From: Muribaculum sp.
Lineage (GTDB): Bacteria > Bacteroidota > Bacteroidia > Bacteroidales > Muribaculaceae
DNA length: 64,000 nt
Direction of reading: 5' to 3'
NCBI GenBank assembly: GCA_009775095.1
Contig: VSOZ01000021.1
Location: 1-64,000, forward strand
Under the pieces are notes generated by a model. It was not told the DNA's origin. It made no database searches and was given only the letters and a program-made list of their open reading frames with translations. The translations under genes and the position numbers were made by a program. Of the stretch, positions 43,678 through 52,960 are shown in pieces; positions within the stretch are counted from its first letter, which is position 1; every line of letters starts with the position of its first letter.

Positions 43678-44289
43678 TTATTGTCCCACGACTACTTTAG
43701 CGTGACGTATAACTTTATCGTTCAGAGTATATCCTTTTTGGATAGTGTCTACAACTTTGCCTTTTTGATCGGGATTGTCAGTCGGGAACAGAGTGACCGC
43801 CTCATGTATCTCCGTGTCAAAATCGCTTCCGGGCTCTGACGCGATAGGCTTTACTCCGTTCTGCTCGAGGTATTTGACGAATTTGTTGTATATTAATTCA
43901 ACACCTTCTTTAACCGCCATGGCATCAGACGATTCATTGATAGCCTGAAGAGAGCGTTCGAAATCGTCGATTATGGGCAGCAGGCCGCGCATGGCGTTTT
44001 CGCCACCGTTTTTTATGAGCTCGCTTTTTTCCTTGAGAGTGCGTTTACGGAAGTTGTCGAAGTCCGCCATAAGAAACAGATACTCTTTCTTCTCTTTTTC
44101 AAGCTGAGTTTGTGCGTCGGCCAACTGTTTTTTCAGGCTTTCCACTTCATCCTCCTCTTCTTGAGCAAGGTCTTTTGCGGCTTCCGCATCAGAGTTTTCG
44201 ATGTCGTCCACGTCGTTTATGTCAATGTCGTTTTCTCCTATCGGGGCTTGCTCTTCGGCTTTGCCGCGATTATCATGTTTATTGCTCAT
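43678..44289 (-). CDS. grpE: Nucleotide exchange factor GrpE
   Basis: A 203-residue co-chaperone that releases ADP from DnaK. A long acidic N-terminus (residues 1-55) leads to a coiled coil (about 50-95; LADAQTQLEKEKKEYLFL) and the C-terminal beta wing ending HEAVTLFPTDNPDQKGKVVD...GYTLNDKVIRHAKV, the family signature. Upstream gene of the grpE-dnaJ operon. Confidence 0.97.
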   Translation of the reverse strand: MSNKHDNRGKAEEQAPIGENDIDINDVDDIENSDAEAAKDLAQEEEDEVESLKKQLADAQTQLEKEKKEYLFLMADFDNFRKRTLKEKSELIKNGGENAMRGLLPIIDDFERSLQAINESSDAMAVKEGVELIYNKFVKYLEQNGVKPIASEPGSDFDTEIHEAVTLFPTDNPDQKGKVVDTIQKGYTLNDKVIRHAKVVVGQ

Positions 44290-44419
44290 ATATGTTAATG
44301 TTTTTAGATATCACTATTTTTATATTAATAACAGCAAAAATGCTGCCAAATACATTAAAAACTATATTTTCATCTCATTAGTGATAACAACCCGTAGGCT
44401 ATAACGTTCATTTAACGGC

Positions 44420-45253
44420 TTATAAAGCGAGAGGTTGCACCAGTGTGTCATAATCTGAAAACATGGTGCTGACGGTAGCTGACAAAGTGTCACTATCGGT
44501 GGCGAATATACCGTATACCGAAGCGCCGGAGCCGGTCATAGATGCATATATGGCTCCCATGTCGTAAAGCGATTTTTTGGCCGCCGCAATTTCGGGACGT
44601 AGCGGAAATACCGACTTTTCAAAGTCGTTAAATATACTGTCTTTCCATTGCGATATGTCATTTTCAAGCAACTCTTCGAGGCCGGTCGGGGGCATTGACG
44701 GGGTCACTCCGGCATAAGCTTGGGCGGTAGACACTCCATCTGACGGTTTGACTATAGCTATCGTATATCCGCTTAAATCTATATCTATGTCTGAAAATAT
44801 ATTTCCTATCCCTCGGGCTATACGTGGTCGGTTATATATGAAAAATGCGCAGTCGGCGCCTAATTTTGCCGCGACTTCAGCCAATGTGTCGTCGCTTAAC
44901 CCGAGTTCAAGCATGCGGTTAAGTCCTGTAAGAGTAAATGATGCGTCGGCGCTGCCGCCTCCGAGCCCGGCTCCGTCAGGTATGATTTTGTGCAGGTGTA
45001 TATCTACCGGCGGCAACGGCACTATCTTGTTGAGGGCATTATATGCTTTAATGACGAGATTCTTTTCCGGCGGGCAATCTACATGTCTTCCGGTTACCGT
45101 AAGTGTCGTTTTATTGCCTTTGGCGGGTACAATCTCAAGTATATCGCGCCACGGCACGGGGTAAAACAGAGTGGCTATATTATGGTAACCGTCATCTCGT
45201 TTGCCGGTTATATTAAGGCCTATGTTGATTTTGGCGTTGGGAAAAAGTATCAT
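44420..45253 (-). CDS. ispE: 4-diphosphocytidyl-2-C-methyl-D-erythritol kinase
   Basis: A 277-residue GHMP kinase of the MEP isoprenoid pathway. The ATP-binding GHMP motif is DGAGLGGGSADAS; FPNAKINIGLNITGKRDDGYH is the N-terminal signature and the C-terminal MTGSGASVYGIF is the third motif. Start chosen at 45253, where the family normally begins. A lipoprotein gene lies 17 bases upstream on the same strand. Confidence 0.95.
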   Translation of the reverse strand: MILFPNAKINIGLNITGKRDDGYHNIATLFYPVPWRDILEIVPAKGNKTTLTVTGRHVDCPPEKNLVIKAYNALNKIVPLPPVDIHLHKIIPDGAGLGGGSADASFTLTGLNRMLELGLSDDTLAEVAAKLGADCAFFIYNRPRIARGIGNIFSDIDIDLSGYTIAIVKPSDGVSTAQAYAGVTPSMPPTGLEELLENDISQWKDSIFNDFEKSVFPLRPEIAAAKKSLYDMGAIYASMTGSGASVYGIFATDSDTLSATVSTMFSDYDTLVQPLAL

Positions 45254-45270
45254 TACGGTATATTGTTTTA

Positions 45271-45804
45271 TTATTGTAATATGATTTTGCATCCGTTTAA
45301 GCCGGCGTTTATTAATGAGTTGCATTTTGCCGTATCATTAATGGCTTCGTTTAGTGTCATCGGCAGCATGACGATACGGGTAACTTTTGCTTCAGGCATC
45401 ATGGCGGCTTTCAGCTCGTCGATTGATGGAGCCGACTTCAAGGATGCATATTCTGTATATGTATAACGGGTAAAAGCCGTGTTTGTATTTATGCCTCGTC
45501 TGTCAAGCAGATATCCGTCAGTCAATTTTATAGGCTTCTGCGAGGGTGTTATGTCGGATGGCGCAGGATATGATATTATCGTATGCTTGTCTTCGCTTAG
45601 TGTTACCGGTACAAAATTATCGAAATCGCCGTTGGTTTTGTATATGATGGCACGCGGCAGTAGCCGGTTCGTTCCCGACGAGGTTGATGTCGACATGGAT
45701 GTTGACGAATATGACTCTGACGGGCCTGTGGCCGTTTCTTTTGACCTGCATGAGAATGCAGCTATTGATATCGCTACGATAAGTATGGTTAGACCGAGTT
45801 TCAT
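45271..45804 (-). CDS. Lipoprotein of unknown function
   Basis: A 177-residue lipoprotein. The lipobox is AAFSC (Cys at about residue 19), followed by a serine/threonine-rich linker (about 26-45) and a compact domain with the segments RAIIYKTNGDFDNFVPVTLS and ISYPAPSDI. Similar proteins are found across Bacteroidales, but no function is known to me. It probably shares a transcript with ispE. Confidence 0.75.
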   Translation of the reverse strand: MKLGLTILIVAISIAAFSCRSKETATGPSESYSSTSMSTSTSSGTNRLLPRAIIYKTNGDFDNFVPVTLSEDKHTIISYPAPSDITPSQKPIKLTDGYLLDRRGINTNTAFTRYTYTEYASLKSAPSIDELKAAMMPEAKVTRIVMLPMTLNEAINDTAKCNSLINAGLNGCKIILQ

Positions 45805-46008
45805 ATACAATAAATTTACTTAATTTGGACCTGTCAAGATGCTGGACGGCTTAAATTGTTGTACCATAATGTATAACGTAACGTGCCCAAGCTTGTATGA
45901 CAATACTTTTCCGCAAAAGTAGCAATTAAATTTTCTTGGTGAAAGTCCGACTTAAAAATAAATTTTAATATTTACAGTATTTAAAAACTTAAAATTAATT
46001 AAACAATA

Positions 46009-46040
46009 TTTGCAGTTACGGACATTATGCGTTAACTTTG
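46009..46040 (+). promoter_or_regulatory. Promoter of the sppA operon
   Basis: TTTG at 46009-46012 and TAACTTTG at 46033-46040 with 20 bases between, a near-ideal Bacteroidetes promoter, 59 bases before the sppA ATG. The rest of the 295-base gap from 45805 is AT-rich and shows nothing else recognisable. Confidence 0.75.
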
Positions 46041-46099
46041 TGTGATATAGTGCCGAATTAGGCATAAGTAGACATTAAGCTGATAAAGAAATCAATAAT

Positions 46100-47851
46100 A
46101 TGAAACAATTTTTTACTTATGTGCTTGCCACCATCGCCGGATTATGGATAACGATGATAATCATGACAGTCGGGTCCATACTTATGACGATAGTTATGCT
46201 TGCCGCTTCAATGGCGACTCCAACCGTCAAAATCGATAAAAACTCAGTGTTGCATGTATGCCTTGACGGCTCGGTTGTGGAGCGTGCGCAAGGACGGTCT
46301 ATTCTTGAAGAATTACAGGGTATATCGACGAATACCATACCGCTCAACGATCTTGTAAAAGCTATAGATCATGCTGCTATGGATGACAAAATAGAAGGAA
46401 TATATCTTGATTGTCAAGGTGGAGGCGGAGGCGCCGCAAGCATGGCGTATATACGCGAATCACTCGAAAAGTTCAAAGAGAGCGGCAAGTGGATTGTTGC
46501 CTATGGCGATGCATACACTCAAAGCAATTATTATCTTGCATCGTTAGCTGACTCTTTGTGGTTGAACCCGCAGGGAGCCATAGACATTCATGGCGTCGGA
46601 GGTACATTGCCTTTCTTTAAAGGTCTTCTTGACAAACTCGGAGTGGAGATGCAGGTAGTGAAGGTCGGTACTTACAAGAGTGCTGTCGAGCCTTATATAA
46701 TGACAGAGCCGAGCGAGGCCAACCGTGAGCAGATAAAAGGCTACATAACACCTATATGGAATTATATCAGCGGGGGTATTGCTGCGGGGCGTGAGGTGTC
46801 GCCTGCAGATGTAAACGAATGGGCCGATAGTATAATCGTTACTCAGGACCCGGCAGGTTTTGCCTCCCGCGGGCTTATAACTTCGCTCAAATATCGCCAT
46901 GAGGTCGAGGAGTGGATGAAGTCTGTTACCGGCAAAAAGAAAAAAGATAATCTCTCGCTTGTTTCTCCTGCCAAATATGCCTCCTCAATTAAGAAAAAGT
47001 CTTCATCCAACAAGATCGCCGTGCTTTATGCTACCGGCGATATTGTTGACACAGGCAATGAAGGAATAGTGGGCGACAAGATGGCCCCGCTTATCCTTAG
47101 TATAGCGGAAGATGACGACATAGATGCTTTGGTGCTTAGAGTCAATTCCGGAGGCGGAAGTGCATTTGCATCAGAGCAGATATGGGAGGCTCTTGAGCAG
47201 TTTAAGGCTACGGGAAAACCGTTTTATGTATCGATGGGCGATGTCGCCGCATCGGGTGGATATTATATATCCTGCGGCGCCGACCGCATATATTGTCAGC
47301 CTGTCACGATAACCGGTTCAATAGGTATATTCGGATTGATACCTAATATCAAGGGGCTGTTGAATGACAAGCTTGGGGTAAACATGGTGTCAATATCCAC
47401 TAATCCTAACGCCGATATGACCATCACAGAGCCGTTCACTCCGGTGCAGCGTGCTGCCATGCAGCGTATGATCAACCGCGGTTATGAAACATTTGTAGGC
47501 CGCTGTGCCGAAGGCCGCGGAGTATCGGTCGATTCTATAAAAGCCATTGCCGAAGGTCGTGTGTGGGACGGTACGACCGCTTTGGAAATCGGTCTTGTCG
47601 ATAAACTCGGCAGTTTGAATGACTGTATTTCGGACCTTGCGGCCGAGCAGGGCTATGATAAATACAGCATCGTTGAGTATCCCGATCCTAAAGGCGAATG
47701 GTGGGAAGAGCTGCTAATGGCTTCATCAAGCGTAAAGCAGTCGATCATCAAAGCCGAACTCGGTGAGGCGCTTCCGTATTATGAAGCTATACAGCGTGTG
47801 AAACAGATGTCGCCCGTACAGTGCCGTATGGAGTATATAGTAGTAGAATAA
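46100..47851 (+). CDS. sppA: Signal peptide peptidase SppA (67K type)
   Basis: A 583-residue membrane-anchored serine protease made of two tandem S49 domains. The N-terminal membrane helix is at about residues 1-38. The catalytic dyad is split: Lys 193 in VGTYKSAVEPY of the first domain and Ser 385 in GDVAASGGYYIS of the second, as in Escherichia coli SppA. It degrades leftover signal peptides in the membrane. First gene of an apparent run with lpxK, the phosphorylase and thiL. Confidence 0.95.
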   Translation: MKQFFTYVLATIAGLWITMIIMTVGSILMTIVMLAASMATPTVKIDKNSVLHVCLDGSVVERAQGRSILEELQGISTNTIPLNDLVKAIDHAAMDDKIEGIYLDCQGGGGGAASMAYIRESLEKFKESGKWIVAYGDAYTQSNYYLASLADSLWLNPQGAIDIHGVGGTLPFFKGLLDKLGVEMQVVKVGTYKSAVEPYIMTEPSEANREQIKGYITPIWNYISGGIAAGREVSPADVNEWADSIIVTQDPAGFASRGLITSLKYRHEVEEWMKSVTGKKKKDNLSLVSPAKYASSIKKKSSSNKIAVLYATGDIVDTGNEGIVGDKMAPLILSIAEDDDIDALVLRVNSGGGSAFASEQIWEALEQFKATGKPFYVSMGDVAASGGYYISCGADRIYCQPVTITGSIGIFGLIPNIKGLLNDKLGVNMVSISTNPNADMTITEPFTPVQRAAMQRMINRGYETFVGRCAEGRGVSVDSIKAIAEGRVWDGTTALEIGLVDKLGSLNDCISDLAAEQGYDKYSIVEYPDPKGEWWEELLMASSSVKQSIIKAELGEALPYYEAIQRVKQMSPVQCRMEYIVVE

Positions 47852-47873
47852 CGTTTATACAGAGTCTTGAAAG

Positions 47874-48980
47874 ATGATGCGACGCAATAAAATACTTGAT
47901 ACTTTTCTGCTGAAACCCTTGTCGGTGGTATACGGGTGGATAGTATTGTTGCGTAACCGCTTTTTTGACTGGGGTATACTCAAACAGCGGAAGTTTGATG
48001 TACCGGTGGTTGTCGTGGGCAATCTTGCCGTAGGCGGCACGGGCAAAACTCCACATACCGAGTATATCGTCAATCTTCTTAAACATGAATATCATATAGG
48101 TGTACTCAGTCGCGGATATCGCCGCAAGACCAAAGGTTTTGTCATAGCTTCAAAGCGCTCGACACCCTCCGATATAGGAGATGAGCCTTATCAGATATAT
48201 CAGAAGTACGGTCAGGAAGTGAGAGTAGCAGTCTGTGAAAGCCGGGTCAAGGGTATTGAGGAACTGCTTCGAATAGACCCGACAATAAACCTGATTGTGC
48301 TTGATGACGCTTTTCAGCACCGTTATGTCAAGCCTACGGCCTCGGTCGTGCTTATGGAGTGGAACCGTCCGGTATACAATGATGAGTTGTTGCCTCTCGG
48401 ACGTCTTCGCGAACCCAAGAGCGCCTTGCTGCGCGGCAATATAATAATTGTGACTAAATGCCCTGCGGAGATACGGCCTGTCGACGTGCGCCTTATATAT
48501 GACTATCTTGGTCTGTTTGCATACCAGAAAGTGTATTTCTCAAGATACATATATGGAAATCTCGTAGGTGTATTTCCCGACGAGGTGGTGTATGTGCCTA
48601 ATGTCGCTTGGATGACTTCCGATGATGCCGTACTGCTTGTGTCGGGAATCGCCAATCCCACGCCAATAGTCCGTTTTCTTAAAGGAAGCGAAGTTGACGT
48701 GACACTTAAACAATATCCTGATCACCATAATTTCACGCGAAAAGATTTTGATGACATATTAAAGCGCTTCAAGCAGCTTAAGGGCAGAAATAATTATATA
48801 TTCACCACTGAAAAGGATGCCGTGCGTATTGCCAATAATCCTTATTATCCTCATGAGCTTAAAGCAATTACTTTCTATCTGCCGATAAAAGTGGAGTTCC
48901 TTCCTCACAAAATGCCGATGGGCTCAGATATATTTGATCGTGAATTGCGCCGGGTGATAAGTGCACCTCGCGACAACTAA
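47874..48980 (+). CDS. lpxK: Tetraacyldisaccharide 4'-kinase LpxK
   Basis: A 368-residue inner-membrane-associated kinase that adds the 4'-phosphate in lipid A synthesis. The P-loop is VVGNLAVGGTGKTPHTEYI; the LSRGYRR and DDAFQHR motifs and N-terminal membrane helix (about residues 12-30) are typical. Length is slightly above the usual 320-340. 22 bases after sppA. Confidence 0.95.
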   Translation: MMRRNKILDTFLLKPLSVVYGWIVLLRNRFFDWGILKQRKFDVPVVVVGNLAVGGTGKTPHTEYIVNLLKHEYHIGVLSRGYRRKTKGFVIASKRSTPSDIGDEPYQIYQKYGQEVRVAVCESRVKGIEELLRIDPTINLIVLDDAFQHRYVKPTASVVLMEWNRPVYNDELLPLGRLREPKSALLRGNIIIVTKCPAEIRPVDVRLIYDYLGLFAYQKVYFSRYIYGNLVGVFPDEVVYVPNVAWMTSDDAVLLVSGIANPTPIVRFLKGSEVDVTLKQYPDHHNFTRKDFDDILKRFKQLKGRNNYIFTTEKDAVRIANNPYYPHELKAITFYLPIKVEFLPHKMPMGSDIFDRELRRVISAPRDN

Positions 48981-49034
48981 CCGCTCGTAAGGGTGTTTAT
49001 TATATATTGTGTATAACCAAATTCATTTGTAAGC

Positions 49035-49853
49035 ATGTTAGAAAAAATCAACCAAACCGCTGATTATATCCGTTCTAAAGTGTCGGATCTCCCCAAGACC
49101 GCTATTATATTGGGTACCGGTCTCGGCGCTCTTGTCGATCATATTGAGGATAAGCAATATATACCGTATGCCGAAATACCCAACTTTCCCGTATCGACAG
49201 TCGAGGGGCACTCGGGCAATCTTATATTCGGACGTCTCGGCAATAAACGCGTCATGGCTATGCAGGGTCGCTTTCATTATTATGAAGGATATGACATGAA
49301 GCAGGTGACCTTTCCTGTCAGAGTCATGAAGGCTCTCGGTATAAAGACTCTTTTTGTCAGCAACGCCGCCGGAGGTATGAATCCGGAGTTCATGATCGGT
49401 GATATAATGTTGATTACCGATCATATAAATCTTTTCCCCGAACATCCGTTGCATGGTAAGAATTATGAAGAGCTCGGCCCGCGTTTTCCCGACATGAGCG
49501 AGGCATATTCGCGCCGACTGCTTAAGCACGCTGAAGAGATAGCTGCCGAGAAAGGCATACGCGTGATGCACGGTGTATACGTGGGCACTCAGGGACCGAC
49601 TTTCGAGACTCCGGCCGAATATAAATACTTCCACATTATAGGTGGAGATGCCGTGGGCATGTCGACTGTGCCGGAAGTTATAGTGGCTCGCCATTCCGGA
49701 ATTGAGGTTTTTGGTGTGTCGGTTATAACTGATCTCGGTGTCGAAGGCATTGTCGAGGAGGTTTCTCATGAAGAGGTGCAGAAAGCCGCACAGGCTGCCC
49801 AGCCCAAGATGATGGAAATCATGACGGAACTGGTTAATAGGTTTGAAGAATAG
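49035..49853 (+). CDS. Purine-nucleoside phosphorylase
   Basis: A 272-residue trimeric-type (PNP class II) phosphorylase that splits inosine/guanosine nucleosides with phosphate. Signatures are IILGTGLGALVD, the phosphate-binding MQGRFHYYEGY and TNAAGGMN-type segment (SNAAGGMNPEF), and the base-binding QGPTFETPAEY with GGDAVGMSTVPE. Two bases precede thiL. Confidence 0.94.
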   Translation: MLEKINQTADYIRSKVSDLPKTAIILGTGLGALVDHIEDKQYIPYAEIPNFPVSTVEGHSGNLIFGRLGNKRVMAMQGRFHYYEGYDMKQVTFPVRVMKALGIKTLFVSNAAGGMNPEFMIGDIMLITDHINLFPEHPLHGKNYEELGPRFPDMSEAYSRRLLKHAEEIAAEKGIRVMHGVYVGTQGPTFETPAEYKYFHIIGGDAVGMSTVPEVIVARHSGIEVFGVSVITDLGVEGIVEEVSHEEVQKAAQAAQPKMMEIMTELVNRFEE

Positions 49854-49855
49854 CC

Positions 49856-50893
49856 ATGGCTGACAATCAGGATTATACGGAGATTTCGAGTCTAGGTGAG
49901 TTCGGTCTTATTGATCATCTTACCAAAGATATAGCTTTAACCAATGGTTCCTCTCTGAAGGGGGTGGGCGATGACGCCGCCGTCATGGAGTACCATGATA
50001 CGGAGGTTCTGGTTACTACCGATCTACTTCTTGAAGGCGTACATTTCGATTTGACGTACGTGCCGTTGCGTCATCTCGGTTATAAATCGGCGGTGGTAAA
50101 TTTCAGTGATATATATGCCATGAACGGTACTCCTCGGCAGATTACCGTGTCGCTCGGTGTGTCGAAGCGTTTTGCCGTTGAACATATGGACGCTCTTTAT
50201 GAGGGTATACGCAAGGCTTGCGATATTTATGGCGTGGATCTTGTCGGTGGCGATACTACTTCGTCAAGACAGGGACTGGTAATATCGATAACCTGCATAG
50301 GCGATGCTCCTAAAGATAAGATTGTGTATCGCGACGGAGCAAAGGATACCGATCTCATATGTGTGAGCGGTGACCTCGGTGCGGCTTACATGGGCCTTCA
50401 GTTGCTCGAACGTGAGAAAGTGGCGTCGGCCGGGCAGAAAGATTTTGTGCCTGACTTTGGAGGTAAAGAATATCTTATAGAGCGTCAGCTTAAACCCGAG
50501 GCCAGAAAGGATATTATAAAGGAGCTCGCCGAAGCCGGCATAAAACCGACTGCCATGATGGACGTATCTGACGGCTTGTCAAGCGAGCTTATGCATATAT
50601 GCAGGCAAAGCCATACCGGATGTCGTATATATGAAGACCGCATACCGATAGATTATCAGACTGCGGTAATGGCCGAAGAACTCGGGATGAATCTCGTTAC
50701 GGCGGCGTTGAACGGCGGCGAGGATTACGAACTGTTGTTTACTGTGCCTCTGACTGTACACGAAACGGTTTCGAAATTGCCGGGAGTAAAAGTCATAGGT
50801 CATATAACGAAGGAAGATCTCGGGTGCGCTATGATAACGCGTGACGGTACAGAGATACCTCTTAAGGCACAAGGCTGGAACCCACTCGCATAA
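49856..50893 (+). CDS. thiL: Thiamine-monophosphate kinase ThiL
   Basis: A 345-residue PurM/ThiL-fold kinase that phosphorylates thiamine phosphate to TPP, the last step of the pathway. Visible are GVGDDAAVMEY, LVTTDLLLEGVHFDL, GGDTTSSRQG and MDVSDGLSSELMH. It lies apart from the thiamine operon at 16-22.5 kb and follows the phosphorylase, so it escapes the TPP riboswitch. Confidence 0.95.
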   Translation: MADNQDYTEISSLGEFGLIDHLTKDIALTNGSSLKGVGDDAAVMEYHDTEVLVTTDLLLEGVHFDLTYVPLRHLGYKSAVVNFSDIYAMNGTPRQITVSLGVSKRFAVEHMDALYEGIRKACDIYGVDLVGGDTTSSRQGLVISITCIGDAPKDKIVYRDGAKDTDLICVSGDLGAAYMGLQLLEREKVASAGQKDFVPDFGGKEYLIERQLKPEARKDIIKELAEAGIKPTAMMDVSDGLSSELMHICRQSHTGCRIYEDRIPIDYQTAVMAEELGMNLVTAALNGGEDYELLFTVPLTVHETVSKLPGVKVIGHITKEDLGCAMITRDGTEIPLKAQGWNPLA

Positions 50894-50927
50894 AAGGTTG
50901 GTATTCAGGTGACAATGAATAATAGTG

Positions 50928-50963
50928 AGGCTCGCTATATAAAAATATATGGCGAGCCTTTTG
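50928..50963 (+). terminator. Terminator after thiL
   Basis: AGGCTCGC (50928-50935) pairs with GCGAGCCT (50952-50959), followed by TTTTG; an extra TATAT/ATATA inner stem extends it. The end of the hairpin overlaps the -33 element of the nusB promoter. Confidence 0.75.
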
Positions 50964-50990
50964 TCACGTTACACTAAATTGTTAACTTTG
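50960..50990 (+). promoter_or_regulatory. Promoter of nusB operon
   Basis: TTTG at 50960-50963 and TAACTTTG at 50983-50990 with 19 bases between, 30 bases before the nusB ATG. Confidence 0.7.
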
Positions 50991-51019
50991 CACCGTAAAA
51001 ATAATAAGAGCATTGAGTT

Positions 51020-52453
51020 ATGATAAACAGAATTTTGATAAGGATGAAAGTGGTTCAGATGCTTTACTCCTATCTGTTGACACGAAGTGATTTTAACGTA
51101 TTGCCGGTTCCCGAAACGCGTTCGCGTGACAAACGTTATGCTTATAAACTCTATTGTGACTTGCTTTTATTGCTCATTGACCAATCGGGATTCAAGATTA
51201 CCAATTATGAAGGGCGTCCGCGTATAGAACGTGCCGATAAAAAGGCGAAGAATGACTATTCCCGTATAGCGCAGGCGCTTGCGTCCAATGACGATATGCA
51301 GAATATAGCATTGTCGCAGCGGTCTTTCATTGAGGCTTTGGCGCCTATGAGGCTGCGTCTTGATGCCGCAGTAAAGGAGTCCTCCATATATAAGGAGTAT
51401 TCGCGTAAAAAGACTGCTCCTGAAATCGGTGACGAAGTCCAGTTGTGGAAGACCATAATGCATACCATACTTCTCAGAGACAGGGAACTTGATGCGCTTA
51501 TCCACGCCGATGAGGAGTTTACTCATGTCGGATATGAGCAGGCTTTGGCCATGCTTGATGATACTCTCAATGACTTTTCGACGGTAAAAGGTTCTTTGAT
51601 CGAGGCCCGTAGAGGTCTTGCCGCTTCTCTCGATAAGTCTTATGAGTTGTATCACAGCCTGTTGCAACTTATGATAGACTTGACTCATCTTCGCGCTCAG
51701 CAACTTGATGAAGCCAAGCACCGTTATATAACCACACATGACGATCTTAATCCAAATATGCGCTTTGTGGATAACAAATTTATAAAGGCGCTTGAGGAAA
51801 ATGAGGATATGTGCGATTATCTTAAAGATACTCCCATATCATGGGTGGATGAGGATGTGACACTTCGTCGTTTACTGTCTAAAATACTCGAGAGCGAGGC
51901 ATATAAGAAGTATATGTCTATGCCGGAGGTTGATTTTGCAGCTGATTGCGAGCTTTGGATATCGCTCTTCAAAACGGTCATCATAGAGAGCGATGAGCTT
52001 GCCGAGGCGCTTGAGTCGCAGTCGGTATACTGGAATGACGACGTGACTATAATGGGGTCTTTTGTTCTTAAAACAATAAAGACTTTTGCCAATGCCAAAG
52101 GCACTCCGGTCAAACTGTTGCCTAAATTCAAGGATCTTGAGGACGAGCGTTTCGGGCCACGGCTGTTTGAGGCCGCAATTTCCAATCAGGACGAATATCG
52201 GGCTATGATTGATGAGTGCCTTGTCGAGAGCCGATGGGATCCTGATCGCCTTGCATTTATGGATATCGTGATTCTTGAGACTGCAATTGCCGAATTGCTT
52301 AATTTCGAGTCCATACCTACCTTAGTGACTATAAACGAGTATACAGAGATTGCCAATTATTATTCTACGCCTAAGAGCGGTCAGTTTATCACCGGAATGC
52401 TCTATGCGATAGTGAATAATTTAAAAAAGGCCGGAATCCTTGTAAAGGAATAA
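51020..52453 (+). CDS. nusB: Transcription antitermination factor NusB, long form
   Basis: A 477-residue protein whose C-terminal part (about 345-470; DECLVESRWDPDRLAFMDIVILETAIAEL is the NusB core) is the RNA-binding helical domain of NusB, which joins NusE in rRNA antitermination. The N-terminus begins as in Bacteroidetes NusB (MINRILIRMKVVQMLYSYL) and continues with about 330 helical residues. Known Bacteroidetes forms are about 300 residues and E. coli NusB is 139, so this one is unusually long. It heads the conserved order nusB-yajC-ybbR-coaE. Confidence 0.88.
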   Translation: MINRILIRMKVVQMLYSYLLTRSDFNVLPVPETRSRDKRYAYKLYCDLLLLLIDQSGFKITNYEGRPRIERADKKAKNDYSRIAQALASNDDMQNIALSQRSFIEALAPMRLRLDAAVKESSIYKEYSRKKTAPEIGDEVQLWKTIMHTILLRDRELDALIHADEEFTHVGYEQALAMLDDTLNDFSTVKGSLIEARRGLAASLDKSYELYHSLLQLMIDLTHLRAQQLDEAKHRYITTHDDLNPNMRFVDNKFIKALEENEDMCDYLKDTPISWVDEDVTLRRLLSKILESEAYKKYMSMPEVDFAADCELWISLFKTVIIESDELAEALESQSVYWNDDVTIMGSFVLKTIKTFANAKGTPVKLLPKFKDLEDERFGPRLFEAAISNQDEYRAMIDECLVESRWDPDRLAFMDIVILETAIAELLNFESIPTLVTINEYTEIANYYSTPKSGQFITGMLYAIVNNLKKAGILVKE

Positions 52454-52511
52454 AATATCTTTAGTATATTTGCATTATAAACAAGTAACAATTTAAAAAC
52501 AGTTAAGAGAT

Positions 52512-52859
52512 ATGGTTTATAACCTTATAGCAGGCCAAGAGGCTGCCGGCGGCGGTGCCGGTATCATGAACCTCCTTATGATTGTGGGTCTTATCGTGGT
52601 ATTTTATTTCTTCATGATACGCCCGCAGCAGAAAAAGCAGAAAGAGATTAAAAAATTCCGCGAAGGTCTTAACGTCGGTGACCGTGTTATCACTGCAGGC
52701 GGTATATATGGAAAGATCCGCACTGTGAAGGATACGACGATTATACTTGAGATTGCCGACAATGTACGTATAACAATTGATAAGGGTTCGGTTTATCCTT
52801 CGGCCTCTCAGGCTCAGGAAGCGGTAAAGCAGTCGGAGAATAATCCTGAAAATAAATAA
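52512..52859 (+). CDS. yajC: Preprotein translocase subunit YajC
   Basis: A 115-residue inner-membrane protein with one helix (about residues 20-40; LLMIVGLIVVFYFFMIRPQQ) and a cytosolic domain (GDRVITAGGIYGKIRTV). It associates with the SecDF complex. 58 bases after nusB. Confidence 0.93.
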   Translation: MVYNLIAGQEAAGGGAGIMNLLMIVGLIVVFYFFMIRPQQKKQKEIKKFREGLNVGDRVITAGGIYGKIRTVKDTTIILEIADNVRITIDKGSVYPSASQAQEAVKQSENNPENK

Positions 52860-52890
52860 CCTGCAGCTTACCCCTGATTAAGCTTTATTG

Positions 52891-52928
52891 AAGCCCGTGC
52901 ACCGGTTTTGTGAAACTGTGGCGGGCTT
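52891..52928 (+). terminator. Possible terminator or attenuator after yajC
   Basis: AAGCCCG (52891-52897) can pair with CGGGCTT (52922-52928), followed by TATTGGTTTTAT. The T run is interrupted, so termination may be partial and leave ybbR and coaE linked. Confidence 0.5.
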
Positions 52929-52960
52929 TATTGGTTTTATGTATATAATCATCATGTGAT

